NCBI GenBank assembly: GCA_031763025.1
Contig: JASSKH010000011.1
Span: 12,560,580-12,624,579, forward strand
Direction: 5' to 3'
From: Macrocystis pyrifera
Lineage: Eukaryota; Sar; Phaeophyceae; Laminariales; Laminariaceae
Length of the DNA stretch: 64,000 nt
In this document: piece after piece, positions 52,489 through 63,980 of the stretch
Layout: every line of letters starts with the position of its first letter
Position numbering within the stretch: position 1 is the first letter of the stretch
The notes under the pieces: generated by a model
Seen by the model: the letters and a program-made list of their open reading frames with translations, nothing else
Told to the model about the DNA's origin: nothing
Databases searched by the model: none
Position numbers and translations under genes: made by a program

Positions 52489-52988
52489 CTAAAAGTGTTG
52501 CTTGTAGTCCCGTCCTTGCGACTTTCTTACTGTCGGAACCAGTTTCAGTAAAACGATATGCCTTACTCTAGCTGTAGGCCACGTCGCCTGGCCTTCAAAC
52601 TTCCATAAGGCAAACATCATGGCAAGCTCCCGGACTAATGGAACGTCTAGGGTTGATGCCGCCAAATCCATCGACTCGTGGAAAACATGAAAACCATTCA
52701 CTGTAGTTCCCGGGTAACTTATCAAAGCACGTACTCGGTTTTTACGTGGACGACGGGGCCTTCACTGCACGGTACGACGGACTACGACGAGTGGTTTTGC
52801 CGCGACCAGTCTGGCCAGTGCACACGAGTCCGCTCTGGAGGGCCGTCATCAAGGCAGTGACTGAGCTTCCTCCCGTCCAGTCCCCACCGAGACTCTCTCC
52901 CACATCCAGCTACCTTACAGCGCAGGGTAGAGTTGATCGTCGGACCACGTGAAAGATCCATCGTATGCTGAGCGCATGCAGTGGCCAT
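52489..52988 (-). CDS. Minus-strand frames next to the EsV-1-7 array (uncertain)
   Basis: 52,782-52,988 has CKVAGCGRESRWG with a third Cys 15 residues later (C-X4-C-X15-C), one residue short of the EsV-1-7 spacing and with Asp where His would be. 52,489-52,725 has FHVFHESMDLAASTLDVPLV and RELAMMFALWKFEGQATWP. They could be downstream exons of the EsV-1-7 gene or a separate one. No splice sites were confirmed. Confidence 0.3.
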
Positions 52989-52994
52989 AAAATT

Positions 52995-53788
52995 GGTTTG
53001 TCAATCCCTCGCCGGCCCCTTGTTGCAAGAGCCATGTGAGCAACGTTTACTAATGACGCCCACTATGCCCTCCTGAGCATGTTTCTTGCAGCACTCCCGC
53101 GTCCTGCTGCCCTCGATGTTGAGGAAGGGCTACCTCGAGCAGGATCCATGAAGACAGCGCTTAGAAAGGAGGTCCACCGTACCCTCCTCGGCGTGTTGCC
53201 TGCAGAATATACTGGTCCTGCTGCTCCCGATATTGATGATCGGCCTCTTTGTGCTGTAGGCATGAACGCCACGCTTATTACTGACGTCCACCATGCCCTC
53301 CCTAGTATTTTGCCTGTCCTGCTACCCTCGACTTTAAAGCTCGTCTTCTTCGAGCAGGAGGCATGTGAGTACCTTGTTTTGATGACGTTCACCATGACCC
53401 TCTCAGCATGTTTACTGCAGTGTCTGCCTGTCTTTCTACGCCCGATATTGAAACTTGCTCTCTTCGAGCAGGAGGCATGTGCGTGCCTTACTTTGAGAAC
53501 GTTGATCATGCCGTCTTCAGCATGCGGTTTCCAGAACATGTCGGCCTTGCCGTCCTCCAAGTTCAAAGCTGGTCGTTTCGTACAGGAGCCATAAGAGCGG
53601 TGCCTCGTTGTCGCTGAACGGCCGTTAAGTTGATATCCTGTGGTGAACGTCGTCAAACACGGAGAGCACCGCGGCAATTTTCCTGCACCAGCTGTGCACG
53701 GATTGTCGGACGGTTTTGCGCCGGTTCTCCATTGGAGCTTGGTTAGGTCTAGCGCGTATTTACATGCAGAAGCATAGACACAATACAC
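52995..53788 (-). pseudogene. EsV-1-7-type Cys/His repeat protein, decayed
   Basis: Five to six repeats of ~38 residues on the minus strand. The family pattern is C-X4-C-X16-C-X2-H-X12. Repeat 1 YGSCTKRPALNLEDGKADMF has W for the third Cys but keeps KPHAEDGMINVLKVR; repeat 2 HASCSKRASFNIGRRKTGRH then CSKHAERVMVNVIKTR; repeat 3 HASCSKKTSFKVEGSRTGK. Then a frameshift near 53,320. In the next frame come KRPIINIGSSRTSIFCRQH, AEEGTVDLLSKRCLHGSCSR, a TAG, then FLNIEGSRTRECCKKHAQEG and KRCSHGSC. Leading Cys are often His or Tyr. The family is expanded in brown algae and was named from a protein of the Ectocarpus virus EsV-1; one member (IMM) acts in development. The N-terminal part (53,650-53,788) is unassigned. 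Confidence 0.78.
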
Positions 53789-54726
53789 ATGGTGCGAAAA
53801 CTGCTCGTTAACATATGAACACAGCTACTTATCATCATGCAGTATGTCGAGGTACAGTAGTTCAAAACGAGTTATCCTTACTAACGGAATCTAAACGAGT
53901 TATCCTTACTAGCGGGATACTAACGGGAAAACTCATGGGTGTCAACACGTTCCACAGCCAGATTGCATCCTCCAGCACACTGAAGATTGATATATACCTA
54001 CATTGACACAGCGCTAGAACAAGCAGGTCTACCGCACACTGCCGGGCAGGTCGTCTACTGTAAAGTACTACTGTTAATGCGACACGTGACGAACGTCAAC
54101 GACATGATCGAAACGGGGCATTACAGGCATCACCTCCAAGGGTTTAATGTATTGGAATTGGAGGGCGGCATTACGTTCTGCCAACATACACACACGACCT
54201 TATCTTTTACAAAATATGGTTAGACAGAACTTCCATGCGAATGTCGAGTCGCTCATCGAAGTCTAAACATTTCTTCAATAAAAAACGTATTTTTTCGGTC
54301 CACAGTTTGACCCTCACGTGACAACTATCAATAAGCAAAAAATATACTAGGTATATATATTTCCGGTACTTTGCATTTTGCCAGTGGCTCAGCGCTCGTT
54401 AGAGAGAAATTGGGGCATGTCATACATGAACAAAAAACTTTCACTATTTTCGTTGTGTTTAGTGGCATGACAATCGTCGGGCATCAAGCCCACTAAGTTG
54501 CATTCACACCGTACAGCACAACATTGTTTGTTAGTGGTGAACGAATTCCAGGGTCTTGGGTCGTCAACCCGTCATATATGTACACAAAAACGTTTTTTCA
54601 TTTGAATTTGATATCGGGAGTCCTTTTTATTGTGCTATTGTGATCACATTGCGCCGTAGCCTATTCGGCTGACGTCTGCCAAGCCTCTCTGCTGCTGTCG
54701 TTCTGACAACTGTTGGCAGGCGGTTG
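53789..54726. other. No recognisable gene
   Basis: Contains a short direct repeat, AAACGAGTTATCCTTACTA twice at about 53,862 and 53,893, and short frames only. Confidence 0.4.
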
Positions 54727-54935
54727 TTGCGTGCCAGTGATAAGTACTTCTACCACAGCAGTATAGAAGGATTACGGTAGGTCGCTGCTAAAAATAACAT
54801 CGCTGTGAGTACAGAGGTAGCGGTAGCACATCGCGGTTTATTCCGTACAAAAATAAAGGTACCAGAGGCAACTGTTCAATTATGCTGTCACTACGAGGCG
54901 TCGTGTACCCTACGTATTCATAGCCAGCCGTGAAG
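54727..54935 (+). repeat. Dispersed repeat F, copy 1
   Basis: GTACTTCTACCACAGCAGTA, then GAAGGATTAC, GAGTACAGAGGTAGCGGTAG, TTATTCCGTACAA, CAGAGGCAACTGTTCAATT, CGTCGTGTAC, matched in order by 59,121-59,315. Confidence 0.65.
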
Positions 54936-55399
54936 GCACCAGTAGTTCTGTAGTACAGGTAGCAGTACCTAAATCCCTGCATATATTTGTTGTGTGTACG
55001 AGCAAATTGTGGCTATTTGTCGTACGAGCATGATGTCGGTCTGTCAAACATGACGGTTTTACAATAGGGAACAGACGATTTCATCTCGAGAAAGTCGCAC
55101 CGACCCCAGTATCCCACGACCCCACGAGTACAACTTCGGAGTACCGTAGCAGACTAGTTTCGTTCTTGTTTGATATGTTGGAGTCGCCCTCTGTAGCTCG
55201 ACGAGGTGCATCCATCAGGCATCACCATATGCCTTATCCGGTCACTCCCTTGACCTGCTCCCCTTCACGAGCACTACCGCTGATAAACAACGCCACTAGG
55301 CTAGGGTCATCAGCACAATTGTTTCTCCTGAGGTAAGCTCACATCATATTACCGACCATAACCGCGGTTCAGGCACCTGGCTTCTCTCTGTTATCACAC
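54936..55399. other. No recognisable gene; possible 5' flank of the second Copia
   Basis: No LTR signature could be fixed before the gag frame at 55,400. Confidence 0.35.
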
Positions 55400-55429
55400 T
55401 AGCCACAAGTCAATCAAAGTCAAGAAGGT

Positions 55430-56000
55430 TTGAGCCTCGTCAAAATCATGAAGGGGAACCGCAGACCAGAGGAGGGCATCACTCTGACCGATGAGTCAGT
55501 GACCGCAACCCACACTCTTGAACAAGCCCAATCCGCGTATGACAAGGCTTCACTGGATGTCTACACCAGCTTGTACTTGCTTTATGAAAAGCCGGTACAA
55601 CTGCTGTCCCTCGAACACGAGTATGAGGCGGGACTTGAAGGTAATGACCAGAAGGCTGGCAGGAGCTGGAATCCAAATTCCTGAAGATCACAGATAAAGT
55701 CATCCGCACCAAGGTCGCAGAACTAGCGGCAACTTCCATATAGCCCGGGCAAGACCCAAACGACTACTTCATGAAAGCCATCTTTCAACGCAATGAGGTG
55801 ACGGGGATGGGAAAACCGACGTCCGACCACCGCTTTAAGGATATCCTAGTCCAAGGGTTCTCTGACGAGTACGATGCTGTCAAAGGTTAGATCTACCGTC
55901 GCGCGGCCTCGACGACATACAGAACACCATGTGCCATCTATACACCGACGCTAAATCACATGCAGCATAGCCAGTGGGAGGGTCGCCGGTGGTGGCGCTG
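55430..56000 (+). pseudogene. Gag of the second Copia
   Basis: LEQAQSAYDKASLDVYTSLY, LEHEYEAGLEGNDQKA, then shifted QELESKFLKITDKVIRTKVA, a stop, DPNDYFMKAIFQRNEVTGMG, DILVQGFSDEYDAVKG, stop. This is the pattern of Copia gag (UBN2-like). Several stops and shifts. Confidence 0.65.
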
Positions 56001-56002
56001 CG

Positions 56003-57170
56003 ATGTCAACATCATCAATCGCCTGCTGTAACCGCAGCTGTGATCAACACGCCTCGCGTGGCGTCGCAATGTCCACTGAATCGGGTGTATGCCACCATTG
56101 CAACAAGCAGGGGCACTGCAAGCGCAATTGCGCCGAGCTAGCGAATGGCAAGGGTAAGCTTAAGAGGACCAAGAAACTCTCCGGAGGAAAGGGTGGAACT
56201 GGGGTCGGCGCTGGACTCATTCCACGCCACGATGACACTCCGACTCCGAATTCTACGCACAAGGTAACCTGCCCACAGAAGGTCAGCACGTGCATAACTT
56301 GTTCGACGCAGTGCAGCAACCCTCGTCCTCCTGATGAGGATGGCACGACATCGGAGCTCAACTTCGGCGTCGACTTCGACGAGGGTTTCCTGTTCACGAG
56401 GACAACTGCTGCACGGACCTTCCTACCCAACGGCCAAGAGAAAGTGACACCGGTGGCCGCCTACACTACAGACGTCGAGCCCGCAACGTCGCAAGGACTA
56501 TTCAGGACAGCAACCGGCATTATCATATTGGCGGTAACCGGCATGAAAGATCCCTCCGGTTCTGTGGCTATTACTTAAATCCAGGGGCACACATGACAAG
56601 GAGAAGCTCCCCGCCGACGACGAAGGATCCGCGTTCTCGTCCTTGACCAGCGGGCGGACTTTTCAGGCCAACACTGAAATGACGATTCTGGCGCACAGCG
56701 GCACTACGGAGCACTTCCTGGACGACGAGCTGATCTCGGGGTTGAAGGATCGCCCGATTTACCTCGCTCCGCTAGACGTACCTACGACATTAGTCACCGC
56801 CGGCAACATGACCCTTCTCTGGGTCATGACCGCTACCATCTACGGCACCATCACCGACCCAAATGATAGGTCACACCGAGCACACTTTTCCAGCAGAATC
56901 GTGCAAGGCCTGGAACCGCACCGTTTCTCTCCCACCACTGCAATGCAGCGGGGCATCACCACTACGCTCTTGGCTGGGAACCTCCACCTGAGGAAAGGCG
57001 ACGTCGTGGTTCAGCTGGAGCAGCAGCCGGGGGACCAAGGTCTGTCCTCGTCCAAGGTGAATCCGAACGCAATAAGCCGCGCGGCCAACACATCAACAAA
57101 TCCGTCAGTAGCCCTGCCTGCAACGCCCCAACGGGACGGAGTGTCCGAGAAGGACGGAAAGATACTTTAA
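56003..57170 (+). pseudogene. Zinc knuckle and aspartic protease of the second Copia
   Basis: CHHCNKQGHCKRNC at 56,090-56,131 is a C-X2-C-X4-H-X4-C knuckle. Past a stop at 56,576, 56,643-57,170 is open: TEMTILAHSGTTEHFLDDEL has the protease pattern I-L-D-S-G-A/T-T..HF with the catalytic Asp read as His (CAC at 56,694-56,696), then PTTLVTAGNMTLL and IVQGLEPHRFSPTTAMQRG. With the Asp lost the protease could not work. Confidence 0.72.
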
Positions 57171-58240
57171 ATAATGCTCACGTGCACAGCACAAACACCC
57201 TTGAGGAGGCCATAGTCGCTGAGACGGAGCGCCAAGGTGCAAAAATACAGGGCAGACCGCAGTAGCTCGCGGGGAACTCTCTGGAGGAGAACAAGCCATC
57301 GACAACAGCCGGAGCATCATCAACGGGAGCTGGGGTATCCTCACCTGAGGTAGGAGCGTCATCACTAGCGGCTTACGAATTATCACTGGGGAATTGAGGG
57401 TCATCATCAGGAACTGAAGATTTCACATCACGCAATGGCACACGATCATCAGGGGTTGAAATTATAGTACCGCAAGAAGCTGGAGTGTAGTCTTCAGCAG
57501 TCATTTCTTCTGCTTCACCCGGGGACGCACCCCCGGGGTCGCACCTTCTACGAGTTCTGAGGTCGCAAAGGATACACCGCATGACGAAATCACCATTACG
57601 AAACCCTATCCAAGCATCGAGGAGACAGCACGCACGTCGAGGGAGCATCGAGAGCAGACCCCCCGGACACGTGCATGGATTTCGCCCGACACCAGCATAG
57701 ACTTATTTAGGGGCTCGAAGGAGGAAAACAGGGTGATCAAAGTTCCCAGCAAAGCCCTGATATTATATCCATGCCTCGGACCAGCATCTTCCCGGATCAT
57801 CGGAGCACCAACATCTGAGATCACTGGATCGCCATCGCACATTGGAGCATCAGTGTCTGGGATCACGGCATATTCATCATAGGGGATTGTCAGATCAGTA
57901 TCGTCTGTCACCAGCGGAGCATCATCTGGATCATCATGGCCAGAAGTCGACGAACCGGCACCTCTTGCTTTGCCAGGGGTCGCGCCAGGTTATTGTGAGC
58001 TGTGCCTGACTAACGCCTCAACACGAGCCGAGTTCAGGACAGAAATCGACTACCAGCTGAAGGAAGCTCAGACGCTCATGATATCAGAGGGGAAACCGCA
58101 GAAAAATCCCACGTCGGGGTCTGCGGGTTCAACACAGGACGATAGAGAACCACTGATGACGTCTAACCCCCCGCCCAATGCAATGGTAACGGAGAATCCA
58201 TCTTTCCAGTTTAGATTATTACGTAGGCATGTGTGACGCA
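57171..58240 (+). other. Degenerate downstream part of the second Copia
   Basis: CATCATC/ATCATCAGG-type repeats and short frames. 57,970-58,236 (+) has TRAEFRTEIDYQLKEAQTLM but no domain I know. Confidence 0.35.
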
Positions 58241-59120
58241 GAGGCAGCGCAAGAAATACATGGGAGGCGGTTAATCACGTTGACACGTCGGCCTAAACAT
58301 CCAGGGGAACCCGCTACAGTGCTTCGGTTTGGAGGTCCTGCTCGAAATCGAAGCATAAAATGTTCTGATCATCATGTCGCAGGACGATGGCGGGCAGTTT
58401 CTACCGCACGATGCTGGATCAACAGCGCCATCTTCAGGGGATTTACCGCAAGATGTGGGAGCAGCAGCACCACCGTCAGATGCGTAGAACGAAAGCCAAG
58501 CAAAGATCGGCGAGAGGCAAAGACGTTAGAGTACTAAACAAGAAGGGCACGACGGGTCGATTGCTACTATATTTTATGGCTGATCCTCACGATCTGAAGT
58601 TTTGACTGGAGAGCGCTATTTTGTGCCCACAACCGAGAAATCGGAAGTTGGGCGCGGGGCAACTCTGCTTTTACTTTAGTAACGAAGACGTAATAGGAAG
58701 AGTGCGATGGGTTGATTGCCGCAGTGCAGTAGTAGATTGTCCTACAGCCTATCGGAGACTCACGCTTATCAGTACGCTTTATTTGTTGCTTTATGGGAAG
58801 AGAGGGTATTATAGGAACACGTCCGATTGACGCACCGTCGACGTCTGTCTGGTTTAGGACGCCTGTGTAGAATTACCGGGGTAATAGCAACAGTACGTAG
58901 GAGCAATCGCATCACACCATGATTGGGAATCCGATCTACCCATCAAGTACCTGTTATCACTCACGTATTACGCGCATGGAGGAGAGAGCGTCGGTACATC
59001 GAGGAGAGACGGTCCGTGATTACCGCAGTAGTACAGCAAGTAGTACGTTTTTTCACAGTAGCAGCAGCAGTGGGTTGATATGTCCCTGCGCATGCATATA
59101 TATGTTACCCGCATCGAAGA
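58241..59120. other. No recognisable gene
   Basis: Frames at 58,229-58,605 (+) are Arg/Gln-rich (MLDQQRHLQGIYRKMWEQQH) without a known domain. Several AGTAGTAC words near 59,020-59,045. Confidence 0.35.
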
Positions 59121-59315
59121 GAGTGTCAGTGAATAGTACTTCTACCACAGCAGTGGAAGGATTACAGTAGATAAAAGTATCATATATGTGAGTGCAGAGG
59201 TGGCGGTAGTACAGCGCGGGGTATTCCGTACAAGCATTAATTAAGCAGCAGAGGCAAGTGTTCAATTGTGTTGCCACTGCGTGCCGTCGTGTACTGTAGG
59301 CACCCACAAGGGTGC
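59121..59315 (+). repeat. Dispersed repeat F, copy 2
   Basis: Same blocks as 54,727-54,935, same orientation, with short indels. Confidence 0.65.
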
Positions 59316-61617
59316 CGGTCGCAGACTTGCGGGATGGGCGTATACTGTAGAGGAGGAGGAGGCTGAGACTCTTTGCCAAGAGATCGAGAGCGTGCGCTCC
59401 ACACTCCACGAACGTTGAAAAAGGCGCCAGAATGCTGTCGATGACTTGCCCATTACCCGAAATGCGGCAGAATGCTGCAAGGCCGTGTAACTAACTAACT
59501 GCTAACTCCTATTTCAGGGAGTGCGCGATATCCGACGGCGCAGCTGCGTAGAAAGGTGCAATCACAGTAGTACCTGCTGTAGCAGTACTGCTGTAGCTGT
59601 ACATCAGATTCTCCGCATCCACGTAATACAGCTCCGCTGCAGTACAGTAGCGTACTTGCTGGCCGTCATACGTGCTACTTGCTGTAGGTGGCATGCAAAC
59701 TCTCCCTCATATATCCCGGCATATTTTTCTATGGATGGCAGTTCTCAACTAATCCTGGGTGGAATGTACTACCGGGGCGTTCCATCGATGTCCCACACAC
59801 AGCCTCCCGCGCAGGTGCCAAAAATGGCAATGCCGGCACGGTAGATGGCCCTCTCCATGGGTTGGCGGTCGGAGAGGACGTGCCGGAGAGAATCAGGCCG
59901 CACTTTCATGGTCTCACCTCCTATGGGCAATTAAACTCATTTGGCGCGAAGCGCCAAAAATAATTGGGAGCGAAGCGACCAAACAAAACGCGGTGTGTAC
60001 AGGCTCCCAACATTTTACGAGTGTCTGCGTGAAATAGTCGTGTTTTTGCATTACCGATTGCGAGAGCTGTACGTTACCGATTTCCACAACTCCGGTATCT
60101 GCAGAAGCGGGCCATCTTGAGCTAACGCGTGGGACTTGTCTCGTTGCAAGCCATCTCGAGTTGCGCTCGCATTTGCCGTGGTATTGGTGTGTTTTGAGTG
60201 CAGCAGGATTTAGTTTTGTTTCCGTTTTTTTTCTTACGAGCGCACAAGGACTACATACCGCATGTGCAGCCTTGCCTCATGTATCTCTATATTGCTGCTG
60301 CAGTACTTGCCTACAATGAAGCTTTGGGGACCATTTATACTCGCATACAGCAGAGATGCTGTTCACTCTCTCTTTCTTATTTCGCTCTGCCTGTATAGAT
60401 AGGTCTTCTTCCCTTTCTTCTTGGAATTTGAAATTGGTCGATGTTTGACATGACAACATCACGAGCACACTCACCGTGAGTGAGCAGCTTTGCCGACCGA
60501 GTGGAATGAAGCATAAACGAGTACGTGCAGGTGGAAGGCTATGTAAGATAGAAACACAAAGATGAGCATCTTCTCTTGTACGTGTTACATATTGACAACA
60601 TCGAGTAATTTCTTTGTCCCATAATGTGGTATCATGTTTTGACATTCTTAATGGTGTGCCCCTCGACAGTAGCAGTCGTGAATTCTATTTGGTTGAACCG
60701 CGCAGAAGCAGTCTGCGTTGATCACTGCTCCCACAGCCCCCCGAAGCATACAAACAAAAAAATGCTCTTCACATATAGCTCAAGCGCACCCCGCTCTTGG
60801 ACGCTGTGCACCGACCGAAAGTGTCGGGTGTAATTGCATGAGAGTATATCTACAATTCGTGCGAAACAGCCAAGGCACGTGAAAACGTTGATTGGAAGAA
60901 TGCTCAACACAAGAAAATACCATCATCATCTTGTTCTCAAAGGGCTAAAATAAGGTCGGCGAAAACCAATGATATCTGCTTGAAACATAAGGAGTCAATG
61001 TACACGCTGCACGCGTCGTACATCATATAGTTTGATCTAAGTAGCACTATCCAAATTGCCTGCACTTGACACACACTACTATTGCTTGTGCGACCGGCCA
61101 GAATTGAAGCCCGCCTGATGTATTTCGTCTCAGGCGCACCCAACTCGCACTGCCGACTGAATTTACAAATGACGTTCTTCTCCGAGTACTGTCTTAAGTC
61201 GCGACAACGCTCGTCTGGTACACAGCAGTGAATGTGCCCTCCCACCTTGTGATCCAAACAACTGATTCTGGTGTTATTTTTATGCCCCCACTGTTATATA
61301 ATATCCAGTTGATACGACGTGCGGGCAAACGTGCCAAGACACCAATGTCATTGATGACTGCACAGCAATACTCTCGTGTCCCCTAATCTCGAACAGCTTG
61401 ATGTTCTGCATACTATCTGGTCAAACTGAAAGTCGTCGTCGATACCACGCGTGGCGCCTGCAGGACCTCCACTATCCACTGGAGCGCGCAGCTTGTCCTG
61501 ATGGGCTCATATTTCTCTCGAACGGGCCTTAGCGCTTCCCTGCTGATGCCTGCGTCACCACCCGTGGGGCGCGGGATGTGGGCAGCACGTGTCATGCTAG
61601 CCCAAAAACAGTACTGC
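59316..61617. other. No recognisable gene
   Basis: Short frames on both strands, none with a motif. A TTGGCGCGAAGCGCCAA hairpin at about 59,940-59,956 is followed by GGAGCGAAGCGACC. TGTAGCAGTACTGCTGTAG-type palindromic words near 59,580. Confidence 0.4.
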
Positions 61618-61745
61618 AACACACCATAACGCCACAGAAGGCTGTTCAAGTACTCAGCATCACCGCTTTTTTCTGTTGTAGTCGCAAGTACACGCGATCA
61701 ATTTGCTTGGTCTGGTATGGCCCGTCGAAACCACCGACTTCTCGA
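61618..61745 (+). repeat. Direct repeat left of the palindrome
   Basis: CCATAACGCC..., TCTGTTGTAGTCGCAAGTAC, ACGCGATCAATTTGC, CTTGGTCTGGTATGGC, CCGTCGAAACCACCGACTTC match 62,606-62,752 in the same orientation. Confidence 0.6.
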
Positions 61746-62480
61746 AAATGCCCTGTATTCTGAAGGCTGGAGGCGAGCGAAAGCTTGCCGCCAGGCAGAA
61801 CCTCGAAGCGTAGACATTGCTGCCAGCGCCTACCTTTGATGCATGACCACAGGCCATACACACAAACTCAGTGCCTTGGAAATGACCTGCTTTCTTTCGC
61901 AAGTCTCACCTCTGTTCGAGTCGGCAAGAAGGGGCAACGCTGACACGACGTAGGCTGCACTGCTTGTATCCTTGGTCGGCCTCGCCATGCACGGTAGGCG
62001 GGGACACGGAACTTTGCAGACCTAGAGCTCTCTGTGGTACATCAGGTATTCGATTTCCAGTTTTGTTGAAAACAGGGTGGCGGATACATTTTGGGATGGG
62101 GGACGGTTTATGGGGTTATTGTAACCTATGGAAATATCATCCCCTATTCCCAAATACATCGGCCACCCAATTGACAGACCAACACGAATGCCTCGTACCT
62201 CTGTCTCTAGTTCCATAAAGTTCTGCGTCCGCGCCAACCGTGCTTGGTGAGACCGACCAAGGATACCCGCAGTGCAGCCTACATCGTGTCAGCGTTGCCC
62301 CTTCTTGCCGGCTCGGACAGCGGTGAGACTCGCGAAAGAATGCAGGTCGTTTCCAATAAACTGAGTTTGTGTGTATGGTTTAGTCATGCATCAAGGGTGG
62401 GAGCAATGTCTACGCTTCGAGGTTCTGCCTGGAGGCCAGCTTTCGCCCGCCGCTAGCCTCCAGAATATCGAGTATTTTTT
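61746..62480. repeat. 735-bp imperfect palindrome (foldback element)
   Basis: The left arm (61,746 to about 62,112) matches the reverse complement of the right arm (62,480 to about 62,118) over its full length: for example GGCAGAACCTCGAAGCGTAG (left) against CTACGCTTCGAGGTTCTGCC (right), GGCAAGAAGGGGCAACGCTG against CAGCGTTGCCCCTTCTTGCC, and TATCCTTGGTCGG against CCGACCAAGGATA. Roughly 85% identity by eye; almost no loop. No coding frame of interest. Confidence 0.85.
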
Positions 62481-62605
62481 TCCCTTTCTGCCACACTGCA
62501 CGGCCACGGTACGAGGGTATCTTCGGCTGTTCACTTGAAATTTGATTTTTTAAAGAAACTCTCCGTGTTCCCATTTTGTTTGTTGATTCCCAACACTACT
62601 CAGCA

Positions 62606-62752
62606 GGCCATAATGCCGCATAAGACCGTTCGAGCACGTGTACCACGCACAATCTCAATGTTGTCACTGCTGTCTGCTCTTGTAGTGGTAAGTCTACGCG
62701 ATTAACCTGCGTGGTCTGGCAGGGACTGTCGAACCCGCCGACTTCTCTAAAA
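62606..62752 (+). repeat. Direct repeat right of the palindrome
   Basis: CCATAATGCCGC, CTTGTAGTGGTAAGTCTACG, CGCGATTAACCTGC, GTGGTCTGGCAGGGAC, TGTCGAACCCGCCGACTTCT; the same order as 61,618-61,745. Confidence 0.6.
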
Positions 62753-63919
62753 TAAAAATATCCGATATTTTAAATACGTACTTTTAAATAGTAGTAGTGT
62801 TTTGCGAAAAAAAAAAATTTAACTTGTACTTCTCCAACAAATCCCCTGAGATACTTTTTTTTTAATATAAATTTTGAAATACGTCACAGCTGTGACTTTT
62901 TGTAAAACTAGATGATTTCCACGTGCAAAACAAATAGTTCGGGCGATCGTCGTCTGGGATAAAGAAAATAGACTTGTCGAGGTTACGCCGCTAAATTACA
63001 CGTAGAAATACCAAAAAAAAACTAATTTTACCTCGCCGAAAAACTCTCACGAGAGGTAGATATGAGGCCTGTTTTTTTCCGTCGTGGGGATGAACAAACA
63101 GCTGCGAACAGATCGCACCCAGCCCATCCCCATCTCCCCATCCCAACCTTGGCATCCCTCATCTGGATCGTTGAAAACAATCCACAGCAACAGTGTACCA
63201 CGGCGACAATACCGCTTCAACGTGGGGCCGGCCGGCACTGCAGGAGATACTGCTTGCTGTTTGTGTGCGACCCATTTACTGTGCGCTGAACGCCTGTTGA
63301 ATTTCTTGTCGACGAGAGGAAACATGTCCTCGGGTGCACGCAGCAAGGGCCATGCAACCACATCAACAGCGAGCGCAAGACATTTCCTTCGCACTCGCAT
63401 CCCGCCGAGCCGAGACCATCGCGAAGGCTATGGAGAGCCGCAGCATGCCGGACTGGCTTTGGAGGATGGTGGCGTTGGGCCAGTGAGGGCGACCGGGGAG
63501 CAACAGCTCTCCTGTGCGTCTGGATGTTGGCTTTGGCTCGCTGGGACGCTGACAGGAGTTGGAATTTGTGGGCACGAGAAGTGGGGAGCTGCTGCTGTGG
63601 TTGGAGGTTCGAACGGTGACCCGAGAGGACTCGTTCTCGTACTCGTACCGCCTTGCTTGTAGAGCGCGACAGCAGCATGATAGCTCGTGTATCATGTCAA
63701 TTCCACTATACTGCGGTAGCAGCAGTGACAGCGGCATCAGCGGTGGTGGGTGGCTGTGGAGCGAGGCGCGCCGGCGCTACGGTGTGCGTAGGCCGAGTGC
63801 AGCAGCAGCAGCAATCGAACAATGAAAGCTGGTGCCGGTGCTGGTGCTGTTTGTTTTTTTGAACTCTAACTGATTATTCTGCAGCTGCCGCTTGCTGTGC
63901 TGCTGCTTGCGGTCGTGAG
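62753..63919. other. No recognisable gene
   Basis: AT-rich to 63,060, then GC-moderate with overlapping frames on both strands (63,084-63,662 on plus, 63,217-63,678 on minus) without recognisable motifs. Confidence 0.35.
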
Positions 63920-63980
63920 ATGGCTGTGGTGGCCACGCAGTCTGAGCCCAATTTTGTCGAGGTGGCGAACGAGGGCCACG
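63920..63980 (+). CDS. Possible first coding exon of a gene leaving the window (uncertain)
   Basis: ATG at 63,920 encodes MAVVATQSEPNFVEVANEGH and is followed by a good GTGAGC donor at 63,981. Too short to assign, and a hydrophobic alternative frame exists. Listed because it lies at the right edge and may be supported by the adjoining sequence. Confidence 0.2.

Larger units (their letters stand above)
55400..58240 (+). mobile_element. Second Copia-type element: gag and protease, pol mostly absent
   Basis: Gag-like, zinc knuckle and protease-like segments are recognisable to about 57,170. After that a degenerate Ser/Gln-rich stretch continues to about 58,240 and no integrase, RT or RNase H is seen. 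It is flanked at some distance by repeat F (54,727 and 59,121, same orientation), which might be LTR remnants or a coincidence. Confidence 0.65.

Noticed and set aside
53079-53594. 171-residue plus-strand frame with internal repeats
   Set aside because: Its repeats are the antisense of the EsV-1-7 array; the minus strand carries the Cys/His pattern.
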